From Streptomyces longispororuber (GTDB lineage: Bacteria; Actinomycetota; Actinomycetes; Streptomycetales; Streptomycetaceae), in NCBI RefSeq assembly GCF_024448165.1, contig NZ_JAMOLN010000021.1:1-64000 (forward strand): a stretch of DNA of 64,000 bases. Reading direction: 5' to 3'. Position 1 is the first letter of the stretch. Each line of letters starts with the position of its first letter. The position numbers and the translations under genes were made by a program. Positions 16,869-24,983 of the stretch are shown one piece after another. Under the pieces are notes generated by a model that searched no databases, had not been told where the DNA came from, and was given only the letters and a program-made list of their open reading frames with translations.

Positions 16869-18326
16869 ATGCCCGAGCTCGTGGAACACGGACAGCTGTT
16901 CATCGGCGGGGAGTTGACCGATCCCCTCGGCAAGGACGTCATCGAGGTCGTCTCCCCGCACACCGGCGAGGTCTTCGGGCGGGTGCCGCACGCCGCGCCC
17001 GCCGACGTCGACCGGGCCGTCGCCGTGGCCCGCCGCGCCTTCGACGAGGGCCCCTGGCCGCGGATGACCCTCGACGAGCGGATCGCCGTCGTCACCCGGA
17101 TCAAGGACGCCGTCGCCGTCCGCCACGAGGAGATCGCCAGGATCATCTCGCAGGAGAACGGCTCCCCGTACTCCTGGTCCGTCCTCGCCCAGGCGCTCGG
17201 CGCGATGATGGTCTGGGACTCGGCGATCAACGTCGCGCGCGACTTCACGTACGAGGAGACGCGCGACGGCGCCCTCGGCAAGCTGCTCGTGCGCCGCGAA
17301 CCGGTCGGCGTCGTCGCGGCGGTGGTGCCCTGGAACGTCCCGCAGTTCGTCGCCGCCGCCAAGCTCGCGCCCGCGCTGCTGGCCGGCTGCACCGTCGTCC
17401 TCAAGCCGTCGCCCGAGTCGCCGCTCGACGCGTACCTCCTCGGCGAGATCGCCAAGGAGGCCGGGCTGCCGGAGGGCGTGCTCTCCATCCTCCCCGCCGA
17501 CCGCGAGGTCAGCGAGTACCTGGTCGGGCACCCGGGCATCGACAAGATCTCCTTCACCGGCTCCGTCGGCGCGGGCAGGCGCGTCATGGAGGTGGCGGCC
17601 CGCAACCTCACGCGCGTGACCCTGGAACTGGGCGGCAAGTCGGCGGCCGTCGTACTGCCGGACGCGGACGTCGAGTCGACCGTCGCGGGCGTCGTCCCGG
17701 CCGCCTGGATGAACAACGGCCAGGCCTGCGTCGCCCAGACCCGCATCCTGCTGCCCCGCTCCCGCTACGACGAGTTCGCCGAGGCGTTCACCGCGGCCGC
17801 CTCCGCCCTCGTCGTCGGCGACCCGCTCGACCCCGCCACCCAGGTCGGCCCGCTCGTCGCCCGGCGCCAGCAGCAGCGCAACCTCGACTACATCCGCATC
17901 GGCCAGGAGGAGGGCGCCAAGATCCTCACCGGCGGCGGCGTGCCGAAGGGGTACGAGCAGGGCTGGTACGTCGAGCCGACCCTCTTCGGCGACGTCACCA
18001 ACACCATGCGGATCGCCCGCGAGGAGATCTTCGGCCCGGTCATCTGCCTGCTCCCGTACGGGGACGAGACCGAGGCCCTGAAGATCGCCAACGACTCCGA
18101 CTACGGGCTCAGCGGCAGCGTCTGGACCGCCGACGTCGCGCACGGCATCGACGTCGCCCGGCAGGTGCGCACCGGCACCTACAACGTGAACACCTTCAGC
18201 CTCGACATGCTCGGCCCCTTCGGCGGCTACAAGAACAGCGGCGTGGGCCGGGAGTTCGGGCCCGAGGGCTTCAGCGCGTACCTGGAGCACAAGATGATCC
18301 ACCTGCCGGCCGGTTGGGAGGGCTGA
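16869..18326 (+). CDS. NAD(P)-dependent aldehyde dehydrogenase
   Basis: A 485-residue ALDH oxidising an aldehyde to an acid. Catalytic Cys287 is in NNGQACVAQ, general base Glu253 in TLELGGKSA, and Asn156 in PWNVP; the FTGSVGAGR cofactor loop is intact. The ATG at 16869 follows a GGAAGTCACC site. The ferredoxin gene begins 2 bases after its stop. Both operator types of the sterol regulon sit directly upstream. It resembles the aldehyde dehydrogenase beside a methyltransferase/glycosyltransferase pair in Mycobacterium (Rv0223c region, from memory). A plausible role is oxidising the side-chain aldehyde made by CYP125 or the alcohol dehydrogenase. Confidence 0.88.
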   Translation: MPELVEHGQLFIGGELTDPLGKDVIEVVSPHTGEVFGRVPHAAPADVDRAVAVARRAFDEGPWPRMTLDERIAVVTRIKDAVAVRHEEIARIISQENGSPYSWSVLAQALGAMMVWDSAINVARDFTYEETRDGALGKLLVRREPVGVVAAVVPWNVPQFVAAAKLAPALLAGCTVVLKPSPESPLDAYLLGEIAKEAGLPEGVLSILPADREVSEYLVGHPGIDKISFTGSVGAGRRVMEVAARNLTRVTLELGGKSAAVVLPDADVESTVAGVVPAAWMNNGQACVAQTRILLPRSRYDEFAEAFTAAASALVVGDPLDPATQVGPLVARRQQQRNLDYIRIGQEEGAKILTGGGVPKGYEQGWYVEPTLFGDVTNTMRIAREEIFGPVICLLPYGDETEALKIANDSDYGLSGSVWTADVAHGIDVARQVRTGTYNVNTFSLDMLGPFGGYKNSGVGREFGPEGFSAYLEHKMIHLPAGWEG

Positions 18327-18328
18327 GC

Positions 18329-18562
18329 ATGGGCGACCGGTGGCACGTGGAGGTCGACCGGAGCGTGTGCATCGGGTCGGGCATGTGCGTGAACCACGCG
18401 CCCGGTGCGTTCCGCCTCGACTCGGCCCGGCAGTCCCACCCGGACGAGCCGGACGTCGACGCCAACGAGAAGGTCCTCGCGGCGGCGGAGGGGTGCCCCG
18501 TCGAGGCGATCACGCTGGCGCTGGCCGATTCGGGGGAGGTTGTCTTTCCGCCGGAGGACTGA
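18329..18562 (+). CDS. [3Fe-4S] ferredoxin for P450
   Basis: A 77-residue ferredoxin with Cys14-x5-Cys20 and Cys56-Pro, the three-Cys pattern of [3Fe-4S] ferredoxins that serve actinobacterial P450s. The ATG at 18329 is 2 bases after the aldehyde dehydrogenase stop, so they form one operon under the same operators. Probable electron donor to CYP125 at 1.9-3.1 kb. No ferredoxin reductase is in the window. Confidence 0.9.
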   Translation: MGDRWHVEVDRSVCIGSGMCVNHAPGAFRLDSARQSHPDEPDVDANEKVLAAAEGCPVEAITLALADSGEVVFPPED

Positions 18563-18587
18563 GGTCACGCTGCGACGGTGCGCGGTC

Positions 18588-18632
18588 GCGGGGCTCTGCC
18601 CCGGGCCCCGCTCCTCAATCGCCGGAGGGGCC
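18588..18632. repeat. Interspersed GC-rich repeat, short form
   Basis: A copy of the GGGGCTC..GCCCCG..CCCCGCTCCTCAATCGCCGG.. AGGGG repeat between two convergent genes. On the minus strand its end encodes the last residues and stop of kstR. It may double as a terminator. Confidence 0.8.
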
Positions 18633-19259
18633 CTGTTTGCCCGATTCGGGGGCTGTGAGGTCGATCAGGCGGCAGACCGTTTCGATGTCGATCTTCACCT
18701 GTGCGATCGACGCCCGGCCCGAGAGCCAGGTGATCAGGGCCGAGTGCCAGGTGTGCTCGATGACCCGGACGGCCGAGAGCTGCTCGGGCGTCGGGCTGTC
18801 CAGCTCCATCGCGTCCAGGATGATCGCCGTCGTCTGCCGGGAGACCTGGTCGACCTCGGGGCTGACGCTGCGGTCCGCGAACGTCAGGGCGCGCACCATG
18901 GCGTCCGCGAGGTGCGGCTCGCGCTGCAGGGCGCGGAAGGCGCGCATCAGCGTCTCGGCGACCCGCTCGGCGGGGGAGGCGGCGGACGGCGGGCGCTTGC
19001 GGACCGTGGTGTGCATGTGCTGGAGCTGGTCCTGCATGGTGGCGACCAGGAGGTGCACCTTGCTCGGGAAGTAGCGGTACAGCGTGCCGAGGGCGACCTG
19101 GGACGACTCCGCGACCTCCCGCATCTGCACCGCGTCGAAGCCGCCGCGCGCCGCGAGCTGGGCGCTCGCGTGCAGGATCCGGCGGCGCCTGGCCTCCTGC
19201 CGCTCGGTGAGCGGCGGGGTGTCGAGGGCGGAGGAGTTTCTCGCGTCCGGAGCAGTCAT
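18615..19259 (-). CDS. kstR: TetR-family repressor, KstR orthologue
   Basis: A 214-residue TetR repressor; KstR proteins control cholesterol catabolism and are released by a sterol CoA-thioester ligand. The helix-turn-helix part is strikingly KstR-like: RRRRILHASAQLAARGG, then FDAVQMREVAESSQVALGTL, then YRYFPSKVHLLVATM. The mid-region REPHLADAMVRALTFAD and EVDQVSRQ also fit KstR. The ATG at 19259 has GGAAG upstream; a longer start at 19313 is possible but weaker. A perfect KstR box sits in the divergent promoter 110 bases away, implying autoregulation. The C-terminal five residues and stop are supplied by the interspersed repeat. Confidence 0.9.
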   Translation of the reverse strand: MTAPDARNSSALDTPPLTERQEARRRRILHASAQLAARGGFDAVQMREVAESSQVALGTLYRYFPSKVHLLVATMQDQLQHMHTTVRKRPPSAASPAERVAETLMRAFRALQREPHLADAMVRALTFADRSVSPEVDQVSRQTTAIILDAMELDSPTPEQLSAVRVIEHTWHSALITWLSGRASIAQVKIDIETVCRLIDLTAPESGKQGPSGD

Positions 19260-19368
19260 CTGTTCGCTTCCGTGTCCCGTCGTCCCAGCCGTGGCGTGAA
19301 TCACCTGATCCACCTGTCACAGGCTGGCTACCTGCCGGTAGATTCGATCCTCATTGAACGATCAAGTC

Positions 19369-19382
19369 TGAAACTTGTTCTA
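19369..19382. promoter_or_regulatory. KstR operator between kstR and the glycosyltransferase operon
   Basis: TGAAACTTGTTCTA matches all 8 conserved positions of TNNAACNNGTTNNA. It sits between divergent kstR and the glycosyltransferase, so it can control both. Confidence 0.85.
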
Positions 19383-19457
19383 GATTAGCGTCCCCACGTA
19401 GTGTCCACGGGCAGGCAGGGATGTCCACGGGCAAGCAGGAGAGAAGGGTGGCCTGGA

Positions 19458-20798
19458 GTGACCGCGGAGTCGTTGCGCATCGCTCTCCTCACGTACAAGG
19501 GCAACCCGTTCTGCGGTGGCCAAGGCGTGTACGTACGGCACCTCTCCCGTGAGCTGGCCCGTCTCGGGCACCGCGTGGAGGTCATCGGCGCCCAGCCGTA
19601 CCCCGTGCTCGACGAGGGGGAGGAGCTGGCGGGGCTCTCGCTCACCGAGCTGCCCAGCCTCGACCTGTACCGCAGCCCCGACCCCTTCCGCACCCCGAAG
19701 CGCGACGAGTACCGCGACTGGATCGACGCGCTGGAAGTCGGGACGATGTGGACCGGCGGATTCCCGGAGCCGCTGACGTTCTCGCTGCGCGCCCGCCGCC
19801 ATCTGCGCGCCCGGCGCGGCCAGTTCGATGTCGTGCACGACAACCAGACGCTCGGGTACGGGCTGCTGGGCGGCCCCGACGCACTGGGCGCACCCCTCGT
19901 CACCACCATCCACCACCCCATCACGGTGGACCGGCAGCTGGAGCTGGACGCCGCCGAGAACTGGCAGCAGCGGATGTCCAAGCGCCGCTGGTACGCGTTC
20001 ACGCGGATGCAGAAGCGCGTCGCGCGCCGGCTGCCGTCCGTGCTCACCGTCTCCGGCACCTCGCGCGACGAGATCGTCGACCACCTCGGAGTGCGCCGGG
20101 ACCGGATCAGCGTCGTCCACATCGGCGCCGACACCGACCTCTTCTCGCCGGATCCCGCCGTGGCGGAGGTGCCCGGCCGGATCGTGACGACGTCCAGCGC
20201 CGACGTCCCCCTCAAGGGACTCGTCTTCCTCGTCGAGGCGCTCGCCAAGGTGCGGGCCGAGCACCCGGACGCGCACCTCGTCGTCGTCGGCAAGCGCGCC
20301 GAGGACGGCCCGGTCGCCGCGGCCATCGAGCGGTACGGCCTGGAAGGCGCCATCCGGTTCGTCAAGGGCATCACCGACCAGGAGCTCGTCGACCTGGTGC
20401 GGTCCGCGCAGGTCGCGTGCGTGCCCTCCCTCTACGAAGGCTTCTCGTTGCCCGCCGCCGAGGCCATGGCCACCGGCACCCCGCTCGTCGCCACCACCGG
20501 CGGCGCGATCCCCGAGGTCGCCGGGCCCGACGGGGAGACCTGCCTGGCCGTGCCGACCGGTGACGCGGGCGCCCTCGCCGCTGGCCTGAACCGGCTCCTC
20601 GGTGACCCCGGCCTGCGGGCCGTACTCGGCGCCGCGGGCCGCGCCCGGGTCCTGGAGCGCTTCACGTGGGCGCGGGCGGCCCAGGGCACCGCCGAGCTGT
20701 ACCGCGCGGCCATGGACGTCGCACCGCGGCGCTCCGCCGCCCCCACCTCCGTACGACCTCACCAGGAAACCGCTCAGGAAAGCAGGGCCACGTGCTGA
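19458..20798 (+). CDS. GT4-type glycosyltransferase
   Basis: A 446-residue GT-B fold glycosyltransferase. The N-lobe starts RIALLTYKGNPFCGGQGVYVRHLSRELA (the Gly-rich acceptor-domain motif GGQGVY), and the C-lobe has VPSLYEGFSLPAAEAMATGTPLVAT, the E-x7-E nucleotide-sugar motif of GT4. The GTG start at 19458 is chosen because the similarity begins immediately after it. Its stop overlaps the methyltransferase start. The unit is controlled from the kstR intergenic box. Donor and acceptor are unknown; the neighbours suggest a sterol- or isoprenoid-linked glycoside, but nothing in the sequence shows this directly. Confidence 0.85.
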   Translation: MTAESLRIALLTYKGNPFCGGQGVYVRHLSRELARLGHRVEVIGAQPYPVLDEGEELAGLSLTELPSLDLYRSPDPFRTPKRDEYRDWIDALEVGTMWTGGFPEPLTFSLRARRHLRARRGQFDVVHDNQTLGYGLLGGPDALGAPLVTTIHHPITVDRQLELDAAENWQQRMSKRRWYAFTRMQKRVARRLPSVLTVSGTSRDEIVDHLGVRRDRISVVHIGADTDLFSPDPAVAEVPGRIVTTSSADVPLKGLVFLVEALAKVRAEHPDAHLVVVGKRAEDGPVAAAIERYGLEGAIRFVKGITDQELVDLVRSAQVACVPSLYEGFSLPAAEAMATGTPLVATTGGAIPEVAGPDGETCLAVPTGDAGALAAGLNRLLGDPGLRAVLGAAGRARVLERFTWARAAQGTAELYRAAMDVAPRRSAAPTSVRPHQETAQESRATC

Positions 20799-21556
20799 CC
20801 GTCGACTTCACCCGCTTCCCGCTCGCCGCGGGCGACCGCGTACTCGATCTCGGGTGCGGGGCCGGACGGCACGCCTTCGAGTGCTACCGGCGCGGGGCGC
20901 AGGTCGTCGCGCTCGACCAGAACGCCGAGGAGATCGCCGAGGTCGCCAAGTGGTTCGCCGCCATGAAGGAGGCCGGCGAGGCCCCCGCGGGCGCCACCGC
21001 GACGGCCATGGAGGGCGACGCGCTCCAACTCCCCTTCCCCGACGAGTCGTTCGACGTCGTCATCATCAGTGAGGTGATGGAGCACATCCCCGACGACAAG
21101 GGTGTGCTCGCCGAGATGGTGCGCGTCCTCAAGCCGGGCGGCCGCATCGCCGTCACCGTCCCGCGCTACGGACCCGAGAAGGTCTGCTGGGCGCTCTCCG
21201 ACGCGTACCACGAGGTCGAGGGCGGCCACATCCGCATCTACAAGGCCGACGAGCTGCTCGGCCGGATGCGCGAGGCGGGCCTCAAGCCGTACGGCACCCA
21301 CCACGCCCACGCGCTGCACTCGCCGTACTGGTGGCTCAAGTGCGCGTTCGGCGTCGACAACGACAAGGCGCTGCCGGTCAAGGCGTACCACAAGCTCCTG
21401 GTCTGGGACATCATGAAGAAGCCCGCCCTGACGCGGGTCGCCGAGCAGCTGCTCAACCCGGTCGTCGGCAAGAGCTTCGTCGCCTACGCCACGAAGCCGC
21501 ACCTGCCGAACCTGCCGAACCTGCCGAAGAAGGATGCCAGCGGGGCCGCTGCGTGA
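20792..21556 (+). CDS. Class I SAM-dependent methyltransferase
   Basis: A 254-residue methyltransferase with motif I VLDLGCGAGRHAFE, acidic VVALDQN, post-motif DALQLPFPDESFDVVI and VLKPGGRIAVTVP. GTG start at 20792 overlaps the glycosyltransferase stop and follows GGAAAGCAGG. Length and partnering with a glycosyltransferase match Rv0224c/Rv0225 of M. tuberculosis from memory. The tail has repeated LPNLP units (three in a row), absent from the catalytic core. Acceptor unknown. Confidence 0.85.
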   Translation: MLTVDFTRFPLAAGDRVLDLGCGAGRHAFECYRRGAQVVALDQNAEEIAEVAKWFAAMKEAGEAPAGATATAMEGDALQLPFPDESFDVVIISEVMEHIPDDKGVLAEMVRVLKPGGRIAVTVPRYGPEKVCWALSDAYHEVEGGHIRIYKADELLGRMREAGLKPYGTHHAHALHSPYWWLKCAFGVDNDKALPVKAYHKLLVWDIMKKPALTRVAEQLLNPVVGKSFVAYATKPHLPNLPNLPKKDASGAAA

Positions 21557-22626
21557 GCAGTCCGGAGCGGACCGAACTCCTCGTCCTCCCAGGTGTCCTG
21601 ACGGCCGATCAGGCCGCGCACACGATCCGCGGGCTGCTCGCCGTGCAGCGCTCCGACGGAGCCATACCCTGGTTCCGCGGCCACCACCTCGACCCGTGGG
21701 ACCACACCGAGGCCGCGATGGCGCTCGACGTGGCCGGCGAGCACGAGGCCGCCGAGCGCGCCTACGACTGGCTCGGCCGGCACCAGAACGACGACGGGTC
21801 CTGGTACGCCGCCTACCAGGACGGCGACGCCGGCGACGTCACGGACCGCGGCCGCGAGTCCAACTTCGTCGCGTACGTCGCCGTGGGCGTCTGGCACCAC
21901 TATCTGTCGACGGGGGACGAGGCGTTCCTCGACCGGATGTGGCCGACGGTGCGGTCGGCCGTCGAGTGGGTGCTCGGGCTGCAGCAGCCCGGCGGCCAGA
22001 TCGGCTGGAAGCGCGAGACGGACGGGACGCCCGTCGATGACGCGCTCCTGACCGGCAGTTCGTCGATCCACCACGCGCTGGGCTGCGCCCTCGCCATCGC
22101 CGACGCGGTGGAATCCCCGCAGCCCGACTGGGAGTTGGCGCTCGGCGCGCTGGGCCACGCCATTCGGCGCCACCCCGAGCGGTTCCTCGACAAGAACCGC
22201 TACTCGATGGACTGGTACTACCCGGTGCTCGGCGGCGCGCTGCGCGGCGCCGAGGCGAGGGACCGGATCGAGGCCGACTGGGAGAAGTTCGTCGTGCCCG
22301 GGCTCGGGGTGCGCTGCGTCGTGCCCAACCCGTGGGTGACGGGCGGTGAGAGCGCCGAACTCGCCCTCGCCCTCTGGGCGATGGGCGAGTCCGACCGGGC
22401 CCTCACGATCCTCCAGGACATCCAGCATCTGCGGGACCCGCGGACCGGTCTCTACTGGACCGGCTACGTCTTCGAGGACCGGGCCGTGTGGCCCGAGGAA
22501 CTCACGACGTGGACCGCGGGGTCGGTGCTGCTCGCCGTGGCGGCCCTCGGCGGGGACGACGCGACGTGCCAGGTGTTCGGCGGGGAGCTGCTCCCGTCCG
22601 GCGTCGAACCGGACTGTTGCGTCTGA
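21553..22626 (+). CDS. Alpha/alpha-toroid protein (prenyltransferase-like), third gene of the glycosyltransferase operon
   Basis: A 357-residue cytosolic toroid protein. Repeats such as AVQRSDGAIPWF and GRHQNDDGSWYAAY, followed by HHYLSTGDEAFLDRMWP and LQQPGGQIGW, resemble both prenyltransferase/cyclase toroids and six-hairpin glycosidases. No signal peptide and no DxDD motif. Acidic residues in DPWDHTEAAMAL and WPEELTTW could be catalytic if it is a glycoside hydrolase. GTG start overlaps the methyltransferase stop (GTGA), so the three genes are tightly coupled. Function unassigned. Confidence 0.75.
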   Translation: MSSPERTELLVLPGVLTADQAAHTIRGLLAVQRSDGAIPWFRGHHLDPWDHTEAAMALDVAGEHEAAERAYDWLGRHQNDDGSWYAAYQDGDAGDVTDRGRESNFVAYVAVGVWHHYLSTGDEAFLDRMWPTVRSAVEWVLGLQQPGGQIGWKRETDGTPVDDALLTGSSSIHHALGCALAIADAVESPQPDWELALGALGHAIRRHPERFLDKNRYSMDWYYPVLGGALRGAEARDRIEADWEKFVVPGLGVRCVVPNPWVTGGESAELALALWAMGESDRALTILQDIQHLRDPRTGLYWTGYVFEDRAVWPEELTTWTAGSVLLAVAALGGDDATCQVFGGELLPSGVEPDCCV

Positions 22627-22643
22627 CCCTGCTCAGTAGTGGC

Positions 22644-22940
22644 TCAGTAGCGGCGCATCCTGTTCGCCACGGCGTGCCCGACGAACAGGTAGACCACGGC
22701 CGCGAGCCCGTAGCCGGCGACCACCCGCGCCCACGCCTCGTCGAACGTGAAGAGGTCGTGGGACCAGCCGGCCAGCCAGCTCGCCGCGTCGTGGACGAAC
22801 TGCACGAGGTCGTTGCCCCGGTTCGCGTCCAGGAGGTACATCAGGATCCACAGTCCGAGGATCACGGCCAGGACGTCCGCGACGATCATGATGACGCGGG
22901 CTGCTTCGTTGGTGCCTCTGTAGTGCCGGTTCGGAGACAT
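22644..22940 (-). CDS. Small membrane protein
   Basis: A 98-residue protein with two predicted membrane helices (about 15-38 and 68-88) separated by an amphipathic FVHDAASWLAGWSHDLF segment, and a basic NRMRRY end. It starts at ATG 22940, overlapping by a few bases the promoter region of the divergent lipoprotein gene. It ends 17 bases from the convergent toroid gene. Function unknown. Confidence 0.65.
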   Translation of the reverse strand: MSPNRHYRGTNEAARVIMIVADVLAVILGLWILMYLLDANRGNDLVQFVHDAASWLAGWSHDLFTFDEAWARVVAGYGLAAVVYLFVGHAVANRMRRY

Positions 22941-23061
22941 GCTTTTCGGTTGTCCCGGATTTCGCCCGGGAAACACGGACGGGCTCGCCCGGGTGGCGCA
23001 GCGCCCGACCTCGGGTGACGCTGCGGGAAGTGCAGCCCCAGCCGCCCCGGAGGTACCCGTG

Positions 23062-23610
23062 GTGCCCAGTTTCGCCCAGCCCGTACGCCGCATGGTCGTG
23101 GCCGTCCTCCTGTGCGGCGCCCTGCTCGCCGGAACCACGGCGTGCGGCGGAGACGACAGCGACGCGGCCGCCAGCCCGACGGCGACCAGCTCCGCCGAGC
23201 GGCAGAAGTTCGCCAAGACCCGGTTCGTGGCGAACGCCGGGCTCGCGGCCGGGGCCAGTTACCAGTGGATCGTGAAGCCGTGGCGCGCGGGCAAGTTCAA
23301 GAACGGCGCCGACGGCCGTAAGTTCGCCCTGATCAAGGCCGGTGTCGCGGGCGCCTTCACGTACAACCGGCTGAAGGCCGCCGTGAAGAACGCCGAGGGC
23401 GACCCGACGCTCTCCAAGGCGGTCGCACCGCTCGCGGCCGGCATCGAGTCCCTGAAGGACCTGCCGGGCAAGCTGCGCAAGGGCGACGGCGTCGACTCGG
23501 TCTCCTCGTCGTTCGACGACATCATCAACAACGTCAAGGACGCCGGGAAGAGCGCCGGCGCCACGGTGACCGACAAGGTGCCGTCGGCTTCCCAACTCGC
23601 GGGTTCCTGA
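23062..23610 (+). CDS. Putative secreted lipoprotein
   Basis: A 182-residue exported protein. Two adjacent GTG codons (23059, 23062) follow a GGAGG ribosome site; 23062 gives the better spacing. RRMVVAVLLCGALLAGTTAC forms a signal with a non-ideal lipobox (Thr at -3). The mature part has helical, Lys/Ala-rich sequence (ASYQWIVKPWRAGKF.. AFTYNRLKAAVKNAEGD) ending in a Ser-rich tail. It resembles uncharacterised actinobacterial lipoproteins. A separate transcription unit from the VWA operon, 113 bases downstream. Confidence 0.7.
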   Translation: MPSFAQPVRRMVVAVLLCGALLAGTTACGGDDSDAAASPTATSSAERQKFAKTRFVANAGLAAGASYQWIVKPWRAGKFKNGADGRKFALIKAGVAGAFTYNRLKAAVKNAEGDPTLSKAVAPLAAGIESLKDLPGKLRKGDGVDSVSSSFDDIINNVKDAGKSAGATVTDKVPSASQLAGS

Positions 23611-23723
23611 CGGGAGTTCACCGCAGTCCGTGACGGGCGGTTCGCGTGGAGTTCGCCGCTCCGCCGCACGCCGTTCGCTGTGGTACCTGATGATCCTGGC
23701 CCCGGGAGAGGCAGGAGAGTCCG

Positions 23724-24983
23724 GTGGCCGACCACGACACAGCACCGCCCACCACCGTCACGGAGCCCCGGCTCGCCACGCGTGCGCGCGGAGGCCGGCG
23801 ACGTCACCCGTGGCACGTCCTCGTGGCCGCGCCGCTGGCCGTCGCCGGCCTCGTCGCACTCACGGTCACCGGCAACGCGCTGCGGCCCTTCGACCGCATC
23901 GACGTCATCGACGCCAAGATGGCCTCCAAGTCCGACTACTTCAAGGACCCCGAGGTCCAGCGCCTGCTGCTGAAGCACGGCATCCGCGTCGACATCCACC
24001 GGCTCGGCTCGCGCGGCATCGCCGAGCAGTCCTTCGAGGGCATGGACGTGGTGTTCCCGTCGGGGCAGCCCGCGGCGAAGCTGGTCATGGCGCGCGAGCA
24101 GCGCTCCGTGCGCAGCGCCCGGCCGTTCGTGACACCGCTCGTGCTCGGCACCTTCCGGGACTACGCGCAGACCCTCGTGCGCGCCGGGGTCGCGACACCG
24201 CAGAAGGCACCGGGCGGCGGGCCCACGCTCTACTACGACCTGCGCATGGACGCGTTCCTCGAACGGATCGAGGCCCGCAGGACCTGGAACGACATCGGCT
24301 ACGACCAGGTGGCCCGCGGCCGCAGCAACAGCGGCCGCGTCCTGGTGCGCACCTCCAGCGTCTGCGAGTCCAACGCGGCGGGCACCTACCTCAGCCTCGT
24401 CGCCTTCGTCCGCAACGGGAACCAGGCCCCCGGCACCCAGCCCCGCACCCGCCCCGAGGCGGCCGGTGACCCGGTCCTCGCCGTCGCCGACGACATCAAG
24501 CCCCTCATCAACCTCCAGGGCATGGCAGCCGACGAGCAGGCCGACAGCTACTTCTCCGACGAGGGCGAGAACATCGCGCCGGTCTCCGTCATCTACGAGC
24601 ACCAGTACCTGGCCCACCAGGTCGCCCACCAGCGCCGGCACCACGAGCAGGACACCAGCCGGGTGCTGCTCTACCCCACGCCGCAGGCCCTCACCGAGCC
24701 CGAGCTGATCGCGATCGACGACAGGGGGAACGAGCTCACCGACCTCATGGAGAGCGACCCCGAACTGCGCCGCCGCGCCATCGAGCTGGGCTTCCGCGTC
24801 CGCTTCTCCGGCGAGGACGGCACCAGCGCGCAGCTCAACGACTACCTGCGCTCGCGCGGCATACAGGTCCCCACGCCGAATCCCGACCGGACCAAGGTCG
24901 ACGCCCCCGACCTCGACAGCCTGGAGCGCATCATCAACCGGGTCGGCAACTGCCCGCTCGTACAGAAGGAGACACAGGAGTGA
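23724..24983 (+). CDS. Membrane-anchored extracytoplasmic protein of the VWA operon
   Basis: A 419-residue protein that starts at GTG 23724 after GCAGGAGAG. A cytoplasmic basic tail is followed by one membrane helix (about 30-50), and the rest is outside. The extracellular part begins like a periplasmic-binding fold (DVIDAKMASKSDYFKDPEVQRLLLKHGIRVDIHRLGSRG, reminiscent of extracellular solute-binding proteins) and ends NRVGNCPLVQKETQE. Its stop overlaps the VWA gene start, so they are co-translated. Function unknown. Confidence 0.75.
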   Translation: MADHDTAPPTTVTEPRLATRARGGRRRHPWHVLVAAPLAVAGLVALTVTGNALRPFDRIDVIDAKMASKSDYFKDPEVQRLLLKHGIRVDIHRLGSRGIAEQSFEGMDVVFPSGQPAAKLVMAREQRSVRSARPFVTPLVLGTFRDYAQTLVRAGVATPQKAPGGGPTLYYDLRMDAFLERIEARRTWNDIGYDQVARGRSNSGRVLVRTSSVCESNAAGTYLSLVAFVRNGNQAPGTQPRTRPEAAGDPVLAVADDIKPLINLQGMAADEQADSYFSDEGENIAPVSVIYEHQYLAHQVAHQRRHHEQDTSRVLLYPTPQALTEPELIAIDDRGNELTDLMESDPELRRRAIELGFRVRFSGEDGTSAQLNDYLRSRGIQVPTPNPDRTKVDAPDLDSLERIINRVGNCPLVQKETQE

